From assembly GCF_013033355.1 (NCBI RefSeq), contig NZ_WQDY01000006.1:62001-126000 (forward strand): a DNA stretch of 64,000 nucleotides, written 5' to 3'. Below the pieces are notes generated by a model. That model ran no database searches. It worked only from the letters and a program-made list of their open reading frames with translations, and was not told the DNA's origin. The position numbers and the translations under genes were made by a program. This document shows positions 51,826 through 61,051 of the stretch, piece after piece. How positions within the stretch are numbered: the first letter of the stretch is position 1; the number at the start of each line of letters is the position of its first letter. The stretch comes from Ruegeria lacuscaerulensis. Its GTDB lineage: Bacteria; Pseudomonadota; Alphaproteobacteria; Rhodobacterales; Rhodobacteraceae.

Positions 51826-53592
51826 GTGAAAAATGACTTAGTACCACCACCTGCCCCTCGCGAGGAGCTTAGAGCCGCGCGCAATCAGGGTGCAAAATTC
51901 TTGGCGCTTGCTTTCCTGTTCAGTGTGTTTGTTAACCTTTTGATGCTCACTGGCCCTCTTTTTATGTTGCAGGTCTACGACCGGGTGCTTGGTTCACGCG
52001 CGGTGGAAACCCTGGCAGCGCTTTTTTTGTTGGTCGCTCTGCTATATGCCCTGATGGCCATGTTAGACTATGCCCGCGGTCGGATTGTTGCGCGGTTTGG
52101 TGCACGGTTCCAATCCCAGTTGGATGAACGGGTGTTTGACGCCACTATGCGCAGATCTCTGCATCCACAAATCCGTGCAGCTCCGGCAACGGCCCTGCGG
52201 GATCTGGAATCCATTCAAAACCTATGCTCATCACCGGTATTGCTTGCTGTGATGGATATCCCGTGGACACCAGTCTTTCTGGCGGCCATTTTCCTTTTTC
52301 ATCCGCTGCTAGGGTGGTTGGCCATCGCAGGAGGTGCGGTTTTGGTCGTCATCGCTCTGATGAACCAACAACTGACGCATCGCAAAATCGCCGCCGCACA
52401 ATCTGCTTCGGCCAAGGCCAACTCATTTTCGGAACATGCCCGCCAAGCCGCTGAGATTGTGCGCGCTCAGGGTATGCAAACCGACATCACCAACCGCTGG
52501 CAACGACAGCGGACGGATGCATTGCGGCAAACGATTTCCGCCAGTGATTGGACAGGCAGCTTTTCATCTCTGACAAAGTCCCTCCGTCTGTTTTTGCAAT
52601 CTGCCATGTTGGCCCTTGGCGCGTTGCTGGTGTTGCGCAACGAAGTGACGCCAGGTGCTATGATCGCCGCGTCGATCCTACTGGGCCGAGCTTTGGCCCC
52701 GGTTGAACAGGCTATAGGACAGTGGTCGATGGTTCAGCGCGCCAGAACTGCATGGGGTTCATTGAACGAGTTCCTGCAATCTACGCCGCCCGACGCTCTG
52801 CGCACAAAACTGCCCACACCCGAGGCCAATTTAACGGCCAAGACGGTCACGCTCATTCCGCCTGGCGCGGAAAGTCCGACATTGCGCAATGTGTCCTTGT
52901 CTTTGGAGCCGGGAAAAGCGCTCGGCGTGATCGGGAAAAGCGGGTCAGGAAAGTCAACACTGGCAAAGGTGCTTTTGGGCCTTTGGCGTCCCGTAAATGG
53001 CGAAGTCCGCTTGGGCGGGGCAACCTTGGATCAATACGAATCCGGCGAGTTGGGACAGCACATTGGATACCTGCCGCAGGATGTGACGCTGTTCAATGGA
53101 ACCGTCTCGGAAAACATCGCGCGCATGTCCGAGAACCCGGATGCTCAGGCGGTGGTAGACGCCGCCAAAAAGGCAAATGCTCATGATCTGATTTTAACGT
53201 TGCCCAAAGGCTATGACACGTTTCTTGATGGCAATGACAGCCAGTTATCAGGTGGCCAGAAGCAACGTATAGCTCTAGCACGCGCGCTCTATGGAAATCC
53301 GGTTCTGCTTATATTGGATGAGCCGAACTCGGCCTTGGATGCCGATGGAACCGAGGCACTGAACGCGGCAATTCGCGGTCTCAAGTCCGAAGGAAAATCC
53401 GCCATCATAATGACCCACCGCCCGCAAGCAATTTCAGAATGCGACGACCTGGTCGTTATTGAAAAAGGGCAGGTCGTGAAGTCCGGAAATCGGGACGAGG
53501 TTTTAGGAGCTATGGTACAAAATGCCAATGTGATCAAACGCGACCTTAGCAAAACGACTGTCAAGGTAACCCGAGAAAAGGCGAACGACTGA
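51826..53592 (+). CDS. Type I secretion ABC exporter (PrtD-like)
   Basis: An inner-membrane exporter of about 588 residues with a membrane domain (LALAFLFSVFVNLLMLTGPL, then VYDRVLGSRAVETL) and an ATPase domain: Walker A GVIGKSGSGKSTLAKV, signature LSGGQKQRIALARAL, Walker B LLILDEPNSALD. There is no N-terminal C39-like domain, placing it in the PrtD/AprD group. The start is a GTG, either 51826 (AGGG upstream) or 51793; the former is preferred. It is coupled by TGATG to the membrane-fusion protein. Likely cargo is the RTX protein and adhesin encoded next to it. Confidence 0.88.
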   Translation: MKNDLVPPPAPREELRAARNQGAKFLALAFLFSVFVNLLMLTGPLFMLQVYDRVLGSRAVETLAALFLLVALLYALMAMLDYARGRIVARFGARFQSQLDERVFDATMRRSLHPQIRAAPATALRDLESIQNLCSSPVLLAVMDIPWTPVFLAAIFLFHPLLGWLAIAGGAVLVVIALMNQQLTHRKIAAAQSASAKANSFSEHARQAAEIVRAQGMQTDITNRWQRQRTDALRQTISASDWTGSFSSLTKSLRLFLQSAMLALGALLVLRNEVTPGAMIAASILLGRALAPVEQAIGQWSMVQRARTAWGSLNEFLQSTPPDALRTKLPTPEANLTAKTVTLIPPGAESPTLRNVSLSLEPGKALGVIGKSGSGKSTLAKVLLGLWRPVNGEVRLGGATLDQYESGELGQHIGYLPQDVTLFNGTVSENIARMSENPDAQAVVDAAKKANAHDLILTLPKGYDTFLDGNDSQLSGGQKQRIALARALYGNPVLLILDEPNSALDADGTEALNAAIRGLKSEGKSAIIMTHRPQAISECDDLVVIEKGQVVKSGNRDEVLGAMVQNANVIKRDLSKTTVKVTREKAND

Positions 53593-54908
53593 TGCCGGAC
53601 CAGGACGCTAATAATATACGGCCTGTCTGGCGCATAACTTTCCCTGCTATCGTCGGGTTTGTTGCCTTGGCGATCCTAGTTGGAGGGTTGGGTATATGGT
53701 CGGTTCGTACACGGCTTGCCGGTGCCATCGTTTCCCAGGGTACCATCGAAGTAGAGAGCAATCGTCAGGTCGTTGAACATCCTGACGGCGGCGTCGTCGG
53801 AGAGCTTTTTGCCCGCGACGGAGATGCGGTGGATAGCGGCGACTTGCTGGTGCGGCTTGATGATACTTTCCTCACCTCTGAAAAAAACATTGTCGAAGCG
53901 CAGCTGTTCGAGCTTCTGGCGCGCAGAGCCCGTTTGGAAGCCGAACGCGACGGTGTTTCTATCGACAACCTTGCGGCGCAATTGCAAGAGCTTAAAATGC
54001 AAGAAGGTTTGGCCGATGACCTTGTCTACGGACAACAGCGTCTGTTCGAAGCGCGCCTAGAAACGCTGACACAACAGACCGGACAATTGCGCAACCAACT
54101 TGTTCAGATTGAAAGTGAGATCAAAGGCAACGAATCTCAACTGGCTTCCCTGCGCCGTCAGATGGAGCTGATCAACGAAGAACTGGAAGACCAGCAAAGC
54201 CTGTTTAAACGTGGTTTAACCCCTGCAAGCCGCGTTCTGGCCCTGCAGCGTGAACAGGCTAGCCTGACCGGGGAAATCGGACGTCTTGAGGCATCCATCG
54301 CGCGACTTCGGGGGCAGATCGCTTCGACGGAAATCGAAATAGTCGAGTTGACCGCGACACGGCGAGAGGAAGCCATCGCAACCCTGAGGGACATTCAGGC
54401 CCAGATCGCAGAACTTGCGGAAAGGAGATTGTCGTTGACAGTTCGCTTGTCGCGCCTGGATATTCGGTCTCCGGTCACCGGCACCGTTTATGGCAGCGAA
54501 GTATTTGCCTTGCAATCGGTGATCCAGGCAGGTGAGCCTATGATGTATATTGTGCCACAAGACACACCGTTACTGGTTGCAGCAAGAGTGGATGCAATCC
54601 ATGTGGATCAGCTGCATGTCGGGCAACCCGTTCTGCTGCGCTTCACAGCCTTTAACCAACGTGAAACGCCGGAAATTGCGGGCAAGGTGATCAATGTGTC
54701 AGCAGACACCTTCACTGACGAGGCAACAGGTCAAACCTTTTACCGCGCTGAAGTAACACCCGATGACGGCCAGGTCGAACGTCTGAATGGCCAGGAACTG
54801 CTACCGGGTATGCCTGTTGAGACTATGATCAAGACGGACGAAAGAACGCCCCTTTCCTTCCTCGTCAAACCGCTATCAGACTATTTCAATCGAGCATTCC
54901 GAGAATGA
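53592..54908 (+). CDS. Type I secretion membrane-fusion protein (HlyD family)
   Basis: A 438-residue periplasmic adaptor. One N-terminal membrane anchor (AIVGFVALAILVGGLGIWSV) is followed by a lipoyl-type half-motif (VEHPDGGVVGELFARDGDAV), a long coiled-coil hairpin (about residues 95-290) and the matching barrel region (RLDIRSPVTGTVYGSEVF). It bridges the exporter to the TolC-family outer-membrane protein encoded 7 kb downstream. It overlaps the exporter stop by TGATG and converges on the dockerin/RTX gene with a 13-base gap. Confidence 0.89.
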   Translation: MPDQDANNIRPVWRITFPAIVGFVALAILVGGLGIWSVRTRLAGAIVSQGTIEVESNRQVVEHPDGGVVGELFARDGDAVDSGDLLVRLDDTFLTSEKNIVEAQLFELLARRARLEAERDGVSIDNLAAQLQELKMQEGLADDLVYGQQRLFEARLETLTQQTGQLRNQLVQIESEIKGNESQLASLRRQMELINEELEDQQSLFKRGLTPASRVLALQREQASLTGEIGRLEASIARLRGQIASTEIEIVELTATRREEAIATLRDIQAQIAELAERRLSLTVRLSRLDIRSPVTGTVYGSEVFALQSVIQAGEPMMYIVPQDTPLLVAARVDAIHVDQLHVGQPVLLRFTAFNQRETPEIAGKVINVSADTFTDEATGQTFYRAEVTPDDGQVERLNGQELLPGMPVETMIKTDERTPLSFLVKPLSDYFNRAFRE

Positions 54909-54921
54909 CCTGGGAACGGGC

Positions 54922-56964
54922 TTAAACTGACTCGAGGTTACCTAGAAGAATTGAAGTCATGTCAGCAGCCAGAACATTGTCGACCACAACGATATCTGTG
55001 CCCGTCTCGTAACTGACATTGGTTCTGGTGACAGCTGAAAGGTCGGCATCGGCGTCTATAAAAACCCATTCCGCCTGGTGTGAAGAAGATTGCCCAACTG
55101 CCACTTGCAAGACCGCAAGCGCATCCAACGCGTTCACTGCACCGTCCCTGTTGATATCTGCCGCAATCAGATTTTCCGCGGTAGCCGGCCCCCATGTTGG
55201 GTCAAGCCCAACCGCAATACGAAGAACCTGAAGAGCATCAAGGGCTGTAATGTCTCGTGACGCCGTTGAATACCCTTTCACGATATCCAACTCACCCGTG
55301 AAGGTTCCTGATGGCAGGCCCAAGTCGAACACGCCATCGTCGTCAGCCCGCACGCTCACGGTCCCGCCTCCATCTATCGAAAAGCGGATCTCAGCGTCGC
55401 TTAACCCCGCATTTGTAGACGTAGAATCAATCGTAATGTCGCCCTGAATGCCGTCCGAGCTGCCGGGATCAAGCCCACCGAAGTCGCCAAAATCGACGGG
55501 AATGTGGTCCGGCCCTCTAAGTCCCGCCCCGAACACCTGTACAAGCGACAACGGGCTACCCGTGTTCGAATTCACCTCGATCGTTTCATTCAGGTACTCT
55601 ATTACCGCACCTGTTGCCGTGGACGTAAAGGTCAATTGTTCGGGCGTTCTGAGTAGAGGGTAGTCAAACACGTCCAACCGATCGACTCCGACCTGAAAAT
55701 CGGTGATCGTGATGGGGTCACTTCCGTATTGGGCAACGAAAATGTCCGCACCAGCCCCGCCCGTCATTGTTGTCGCTCCGGTGCCCGCAATCAGGATATC
55801 GTCCCCTGCTCCACCGTTCAAAGTTGTTTCCAGAATGCTGCCGCTGAGGATGTCGTTCTGACTTGTTCCGTTCACAGTACCGAACCCGTCACGTACGACG
55901 CCCAAATTGGACACATCGACGGACAGCTGTGTCAGTCCCGCATCCTGCTGCGAGGCTACAAGTATCTGCAACTCATCACCCACATGTGCAACGCTGAAGG
56001 CTTCTACGTTTTGCAGACCGCTTTGAAGCGTATCTTCGAAACTGTCTTGGTGAACCAGTTGTCCGTCGGGCGTCATGGTGAACAGTGTAATCCCGTCATC
56101 CCCTCCGCCGGCGACAACGAAAACATGACCGTTCACCTCGACAACCTCGAGATCCTGAACGTTGCCAAACCGCGTGTGCAAAGAATCCAGCACATGATCT
56201 GTGGGGGTCAAACTGCCGTCACTGCCGAGCATCATGACACTCAACGAGTTGCTCTGGGCACCGGCAACCACAACCCAGGACTGACCATAAGCCTGAACGA
56301 CTTCCACTGCGGTCGGTGTCGCAATTCCCAAGGTACTAAGCGTGTCAGTATTATCCACTTCACTGATTGCGCCTGTTCCGTGATTGATACTGAAGGTTCC
56401 GACTGTCCCGGAGGTGGCATCGCTTGTCACCAGAATCGAACTGGACGCAATCTGTATCACTTGCATCGAATCAGCTTGGCCCGTGCTTGACCCCGCAAGA
56501 CGCACAGTCCCATCGCCTTTAAGGTTATAAGTTGCAATCTCCCCGGTGGATTCATGAGCTACAGCCAAAATTCCACCAGACAGCTGGACCACGGCAGAGA
56601 CATCCCCGCCTCCCACAAGTGTTCCTGTTTCTTGTAGCGCCCCGATTGTGCCGTCTGGATTCAGTTCATACCCAACCAAACCGCTGGCCGAGCGCACATC
56701 CAACACCAGTTGGACCCCGTCAGCAAAGGAAACGGGTGTTCCAATACGTCCAACCTGAAACGAGATCGAACCCGCAAAATACTCGGTGTCTTGCACTTGC
56801 GGGATCGCGCCGTCGATCAGTTTCCAAACAACCACGCCGCCGCCTGGACCCGTCACGCTGTACAGATACGTATCTCCGTTAAACGTTTTTAAAGCCGTAT
56901 CGCCGATACCTGAATCGAGCGCTGCACTTCCCGTTGCAACCACTCCTTCGAACTGAAGCATCAT
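54922..56964 (-). CDS. Secreted beta-propeller/RTX protein with C-terminal dockerin
   Basis: A protein of about 680 residues with no Sec signal. Residues 1 to about 370 are a beta-propeller-like repeat region (VFVVAGGGDDGITLFTM, SWVVVAGAQSNSLSVMML). RTX-type calcium repeats follow (LNGGAGDDILIAG, MTGGAGADIFVA), then a beta-sandwich segment (AEIRFSIDGGGTVSVRADDD). A dockerin lies near the C-terminus at about 55090-55260, with two helical copies: ITALDALQVLRIAVG (degenerate loop) and the canonical calcium loop DINRDGAVNALD followed by ALAVLQVAVG. RTX repeats mark it as type I secretion cargo. The ATG at 56964 is spaced best from GTGGGG; ATGs at 56970 and 56961 are alternatives. It is transcribed towards the secretion genes. 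Confidence 0.82.
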   Translation of the reverse strand: MMLQFEGVVATGSAALDSGIGDTALKTFNGDTYLYSVTGPGGGVVVWKLIDGAIPQVQDTEYFAGSISFQVGRIGTPVSFADGVQLVLDVRSASGLVGYELNPDGTIGALQETGTLVGGGDVSAVVQLSGGILAVAHESTGEIATYNLKGDGTVRLAGSSTGQADSMQVIQIASSSILVTSDATSGTVGTFSINHGTGAISEVDNTDTLSTLGIATPTAVEVVQAYGQSWVVVAGAQSNSLSVMMLGSDGSLTPTDHVLDSLHTRFGNVQDLEVVEVNGHVFVVAGGGDDGITLFTMTPDGQLVHQDSFEDTLQSGLQNVEAFSVAHVGDELQILVASQQDAGLTQLSVDVSNLGVVRDGFGTVNGTSQNDILSGSILETTLNGGAGDDILIAGTGATTMTGGAGADIFVAQYGSDPITITDFQVGVDRLDVFDYPLLRTPEQLTFTSTATGAVIEYLNETIEVNSNTGSPLSLVQVFGAGLRGPDHIPVDFGDFGGLDPGSSDGIQGDITIDSTSTNAGLSDAEIRFSIDGGGTVSVRADDDGVFDLGLPSGTFTGELDIVKGYSTASRDITALDALQVLRIAVGLDPTWGPATAENLIAADINRDGAVNALDALAVLQVAVGQSSSHQAEWVFIDADADLSAVTRTNVSYETGTDIVVVDNVLAADMTSILLGNLESV

Positions 56965-57095
56965 AACCATCACCCCACGCCACACCTGGCTTCGTGAATA
57001 GGATGACCTGATGCCCAGTCCGAAACAAAAGCGCGAATGTGGTGAAAACGAGGAGTTCAGTTTCAGATTAACACAAATTTTTCAGGTCCGACCGC

Positions 57096-60000
57096 ATGAG
57101 TCACAGATGGGAAAGACAGATGAACAGCAACTTGCCCCATCGGGCGGACGCGGACACCACATATGAGGGTAAGATGACCAAAGAACCTGAATCCAGAACC
57201 CGTACGCACGAATTGCAGGCGGACGCAGCTGACAAATCCAAACTACAAAAGTGGATTGACGGAAAGATGCGCCGTTGGGCCGGAACAGGGCTTGCCGGTG
57301 GTCTTGGTTCGACTCTGTTGGCATTGCCCGCACTTGCTCAGGCCACCGTCGAGGAACTCTACGCCTTCCAATTCGCGGAAACCATTCCAGGTGTTCGATC
57401 GGTCAAGTTGTTAAAAGACGGAGATGTTCTTCTGAAATTGGCCAATGGTCAAACGATAGTCGTTGCCGCTGAAAAAGTTCAAATTCTTGAAAGCGGCGCC
57501 ATTATGATAGCCGAGGATGCGGTGGCCGAAATTGCACAATTCAGCCTAGCGGCCGAAGCCGGCGGCGCGGCTAGTGCCGGTGGCATCAGCGGCGTAGGAG
57601 CCGCACTTGGCGGGCTTGGGCTGGCAGGGGCCGCAGCAGCCGGCGCAGGAGGAGGAGGCGGTGGCGACTCTGCTCCTCCCCCAGCTCCGACCTACCCTCA
57701 CCTGAACCTTTCTGGTGTACAATCCACTGCATTGAGCAGTGCCGCATTGAACATAAACGCGGCTGAAGGCGCCGAGTCAGTCCAAGTTGCTATTGGAAGT
57801 TTTGTCGCGCCGGCCACCTTGAACAGTGATGGAACCTGGAGCCTGTCTTTGTCGCCTGCACAGGCAGCCAACCTACCTCAAGGCGTGACAAATGTTGTCG
57901 TCCGCAGCCTCGACGTTGATGGGAACGAAATCTCGACCGAGACGGTCACTTTTGACATCGATACATTGCCACCAAACGTGGCAATTTCAGGACTCTCAGC
58001 TGGGAACGTGATGAACGCAGCCGAACAGGCAACTGACCTGATAGTCTCTGGCACGACAGACGCGGAAGATGGACAAACAATTACGGTTACCGTCGGAGGT
58101 CAAACCTATACCGGATCAATCTCAGGAGGACAGTGGGCCGTCACGGTTCCCAGCTCGGATCTGACTGCATTGTCCGATGGTTCCACCATTACTGTTACCG
58201 CGGACGTCCAGGACGAGGCCGGAAACCCGGCCGTTCAGGCTACAACCAGCATCGAAAGCGATTTCACCGCACCGGCGGTCACTTTAGATCAGGTTGCAGG
58301 TGGGTCGATTGACCTTATTGATGTAGGCAGCGACTTGTCACTGACCGGCACGACCACCGCCGCCGACGGGGAAGCAATTACGGTAAACTTCAACGATCAA
58401 ACATACTCGACAACGGCCTCGAGCGGCAGCTGGAGCGTTTCGGTTCCGGTCGCCGATCTTTCGGGATTAACGACGGGAACGTCGGTATCTGTAAACGCGG
58501 TTGCCTCTGATGCCGCCGGTAACGTTTCACCTCCGGCCTTCAGTTCTGTACCCGTGGACCTTACTGGCCCCACTATCGCTATCTCACCACCGCCCGTTGG
58601 AAGTGTCATCAATGCCGCTGAAGTTGGGGCAGATCTGACCATCAGTGGAACAAGCGGAAATGTACAGGATGGACAGCAGGTTACAGTAACAGTGAACGGG
58701 CAGACATATACCGGCAATATCACGAGTGGCAGCTGGAGTGTAACCATCCCGACAGCTGATCTGGTCGCCCTCAGCGACGGTGGCTCATTCACGATTACGG
58801 CAGACGTGATGGACACAGATGGTCTTAATGCCCCTCAGGCCAGCGCGACTTTAGACAAAGACGTGACCCCCCCGACCCTGAGCATCGACAGCTTTTCTAG
58901 CGGAACCGTTTTAAACGCATCCGAGCGGGGAACTGATTTGACGGTTACTGGATCGTCGACAGCGGAAGACGGCCAAGCTGTCACTGTTGAAATCAATGGG
59001 CAGACATACATTGGAACCGTGTCCGGTGGCACCTGGAACGCCACCATCCCTGCGGCACATCTGTCGGCGTTGACTGATGGCGCTACGATTTCTGTCGCTG
59101 CCAATGTTTCGGATGCAGCGGGCAATCCTGCATCCGAGGCCAGCAGCAGTTTTAACACGGACTTTACGGCTCCGACGATCAATATCACCGGGCTATCCGA
59201 TGGCGCTGTCCTAAACGTATCTGAGCAAGCCACCGACATGACAGTTTCTGGGACATCGGATGCTGCAGACGGCACGGTTGTCACTGTTAAAATCGTTCGC
59301 CCAGACGGAACCGTGGATGTTTCCGGGACGACAACGGTCTCAGGCGGCACATGGAGCTATACTGCCTCTTCAACGGCGTTGGGTACATTGCAAGATGGGG
59401 TCACGTACAATGTCACATCGACGATTGCGGACGCAGCCGGAAATGTTTCCAGCGACACCGGGACTTTGCAAACCGATTTTAGCGCACCTTCCATCACGTT
59501 GGATGCGCTGCCAATAGGGCCAATCCTAGATATCAATGAAGCAACCAGCGATCTTGTGGTCTCGGGGTCGACCAGTGCAGAAGACGGACAGATTGTTTCA
59601 GTCACATTGAACAATCAAACTTACACAGCTGTTGTCACCGGAGGGACTTGGTCCGCGACAATCCCAACGCTCGACCTTTCATCTTTGTCGGACAGTACCG
59701 GATTCACCTTGTCAGCGACGGTCAGCGACACAGCAGGCAACTCGGCGACGCCAGCTACGACAAGCCTTACAACTGATTTACGCCCGATTTTGACTATAAA
59801 CCAGACGGGATCAAATAGTGCGGTTGACCTTGGCAGCGCCCAGAGCTCGGGCGTTACAGTTTCCGGAACATCAGTTGGTTTGAGTTCAGGACAAAGTGTT
59901 AACATTACGCTGAACGGGTCTCCGGTCGGGTCTGCGTCTGTGGCCGCCGATGGCAGTTGGTCTTTGCCGGTCAGCGCGACAGCTTTCACCGGCATTGATG

Positions 60001-60992
60001 CAGGGGACAATTTGAACTTTCAGGCTTCGGCAACAGTAAGCGGAGGTTCTGATCCTCTTCCGGTTTCGGACCAGAACAATGCTCACGAACCTGGAGCGTA
60101 TACGATTGTCCAAACAGACAACAACGGCTCAACTATGACTTTTGAGATTTACGCAGACCCGGGTCGAGATATATCGAGTGGCTTGGCAATCACTGCAGAA
60201 CTCGGGTTTGACCCATCGGTCGTAACGTTCGATTCCGGATCGGATGTTGAAAACGGGGCTTTTGACCTGTTTCTCACCAATCCGGTTGGAGCATCGGCAG
60301 TAAGTTTCGGCGGAGCAGCCACTGTGTTCACGGATCTCTCCCAACCTTTAGTAACTTTCACCATGACGGTACAAGACGCCAGCCAGCCTGTAGTGTTGTC
60401 CGTGACAACACCTGACGGTGGTCCAACAGTTTATCACTTAGGCACGGACGGTGACGAAACCCTCACGGCAACCGATGTCGACAACGTTTTGCGCGGTCAG
60501 GGAGGCGACGATTCGATCGACTTGACCAGTACGGGACGAGACCTTGTAGTGTTTGAAGCCGACCCAGCGGAAAACGGGGTGGACACGATTACAGGTTTCA
60601 CTTTGGGTCCCGTTGCCGACGTCACCGACGCATTGATGTTCAGCGGTCTCAACGTAAGTTCCTTGCGCGGCAATGGAACCGGAGTTGAGACCCTCGGCGC
60701 AGGGGACGCTTTGGGCGGGAATACCGGCGTTGTGGGCTTCACGACTGTCTTGTCAGATCTGACAACTGGCACCATCGAAACGGCAGTTGAAAGCCTGACT
60801 GGTGTACAGAATGGGGACGAGATCCTCGTACTCGCCACCGACGGCACGGACAGCGTATTGGTCAAGGTTGATTATTCGGCTCCGGGATCGGCAACGGTCG
60901 ATACTGTCGCTCAGTTCACGGGATTGAATGATCTAAGCGGACTGAGCGCGGACAACATCCTACATACCGACCCGACCGGCGCGTCGGTTTAA
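57096..60992 (+). CDS. Large Ig-repeat surface adhesin with cohesin-like module
   Basis: A 1298-residue secreted protein. Residues about 61-82 are hydrophobic (AGTGLAGGLGSTLLALPALA) and resemble a signal peptide; then come a BapA-prefix-like beta segment (VRSVKLLKDGDVLLKLANGQ) and a Gly/Ala-rich linker. Six Ig-like repeats of about 101 residues plus degenerate flanking copies follow. Residues about 1000-1108 (FEIYADPGRDISSGLAITAE, ELGFDPSVVTFDSG, PLVTFTMTVQD) look like a cohesin beta-sandwich. An RTX-like motif (LRGQGGDDSIDL) and a C-terminal secretion region end the protein. It is divergent from the dockerin protein. The start could also be ATG 57120 or 57174. Confidence 0.8.
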   Translation: MSHRWERQMNSNLPHRADADTTYEGKMTKEPESRTRTHELQADAADKSKLQKWIDGKMRRWAGTGLAGGLGSTLLALPALAQATVEELYAFQFAETIPGVRSVKLLKDGDVLLKLANGQTIVVAAEKVQILESGAIMIAEDAVAEIAQFSLAAEAGGAASAGGISGVGAALGGLGLAGAAAAGAGGGGGGDSAPPPAPTYPHLNLSGVQSTALSSAALNINAAEGAESVQVAIGSFVAPATLNSDGTWSLSLSPAQAANLPQGVTNVVVRSLDVDGNEISTETVTFDIDTLPPNVAISGLSAGNVMNAAEQATDLIVSGTTDAEDGQTITVTVGGQTYTGSISGGQWAVTVPSSDLTALSDGSTITVTADVQDEAGNPAVQATTSIESDFTAPAVTLDQVAGGSIDLIDVGSDLSLTGTTTAADGEAITVNFNDQTYSTTASSGSWSVSVPVADLSGLTTGTSVSVNAVASDAAGNVSPPAFSSVPVDLTGPTIAISPPPVGSVINAAEVGADLTISGTSGNVQDGQQVTVTVNGQTYTGNITSGSWSVTIPTADLVALSDGGSFTITADVMDTDGLNAPQASATLDKDVTPPTLSIDSFSSGTVLNASERGTDLTVTGSSTAEDGQAVTVEINGQTYIGTVSGGTWNATIPAAHLSALTDGATISVAANVSDAAGNPASEASSSFNTDFTAPTINITGLSDGAVLNVSEQATDMTVSGTSDAADGTVVTVKIVRPDGTVDVSGTTTVSGGTWSYTASSTALGTLQDGVTYNVTSTIADAAGNVSSDTGTLQTDFSAPSITLDALPIGPILDINEATSDLVVSGSTSAEDGQIVSVTLNNQTYTAVVTGGTWSATIPTLDLSSLSDSTGFTLSATVSDTAGNSATPATTSLTTDLRPILTINQTGSNSAVDLGSAQSSGVTVSGTSVGLSSGQSVNITLNGSPVGSASVAADGSWSLPVSATAFTGIDAGDNLNFQASATVSGGSDPLPVSDQNNAHEPGAYTIVQTDNNGSTMTFEIYADPGRDISSGLAITAELGFDPSVVTFDSGSDVENGAFDLFLTNPVGASAVSFGGAATVFTDLSQPLVTFTMTVQDASQPVVLSVTTPDGGPTVYHLGTDGDETLTATDVDNVLRGQGGDDSIDLTSTGRDLVVFEADPAENGVDTITGFTLGPVADVTDALMFSGLNVSSLRGNGTGVETLGAGDALGGNTGVVGFTTVLSDLTTGTIETAVESLTGVQNGDEILVLATDGTDSVLVKVDYSAPGSATVDTVAQFTGLNDLSGLSADNILHTDPTGASV
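57961..59780 (+). repeat. Six tandem Ig-like repeats inside the adhesin gene
   Basis: Six in-frame units of about 303 bases each encode Ig-like domains. Each opens with a variant of FTAPTI, contains DLTVSGT, EDGQ-VTVTVNGQTY and SG-W, and ends DAAGN. The copies are diverged at DNA level, so they are old repeats and not recent expansions. Such repeats act as a stalk in Bap/LapA-type adhesins. Confidence 0.85.
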
Positions 60993-61002
60993 ATTCCTGC
61001 CA

Positions 61003-61029
61003 CGCTGCCGGCAATTATTGCTGGCAGCG
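61003..61029 (+). terminator. Strong hairpin between adhesin and sapC
   Basis: CGCTGCCGGCAA pairs with TTGCTGGCAGCG over 12 bp (one G-T pair) around a 3-base loop, 10 bases after the adhesin stop. No T-run follows. It probably protects adhesin mRNA or partly terminates, lowering expression of sapC and the outer-membrane gene relative to the adhesin. Confidence 0.55.
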
Positions 61030-61051
61030 ACTCCAGAACGGAAGTCCGCAC

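Noticed and set aside
58397..59614. Long minus-strand open frames inside the adhesin gene
   Set aside because: They are antisense shadows of the repeat-coding frame, rich in Pro, Val and Thr, and carry no domain or ribosome-binding site.
57961..59780. Regular repeats that might be a CRISPR array or satellite DNA
   Set aside because: Units are about 303 bases, diverged, in frame, and encode Ig-like domains; there are no short identical repeats with spacers.
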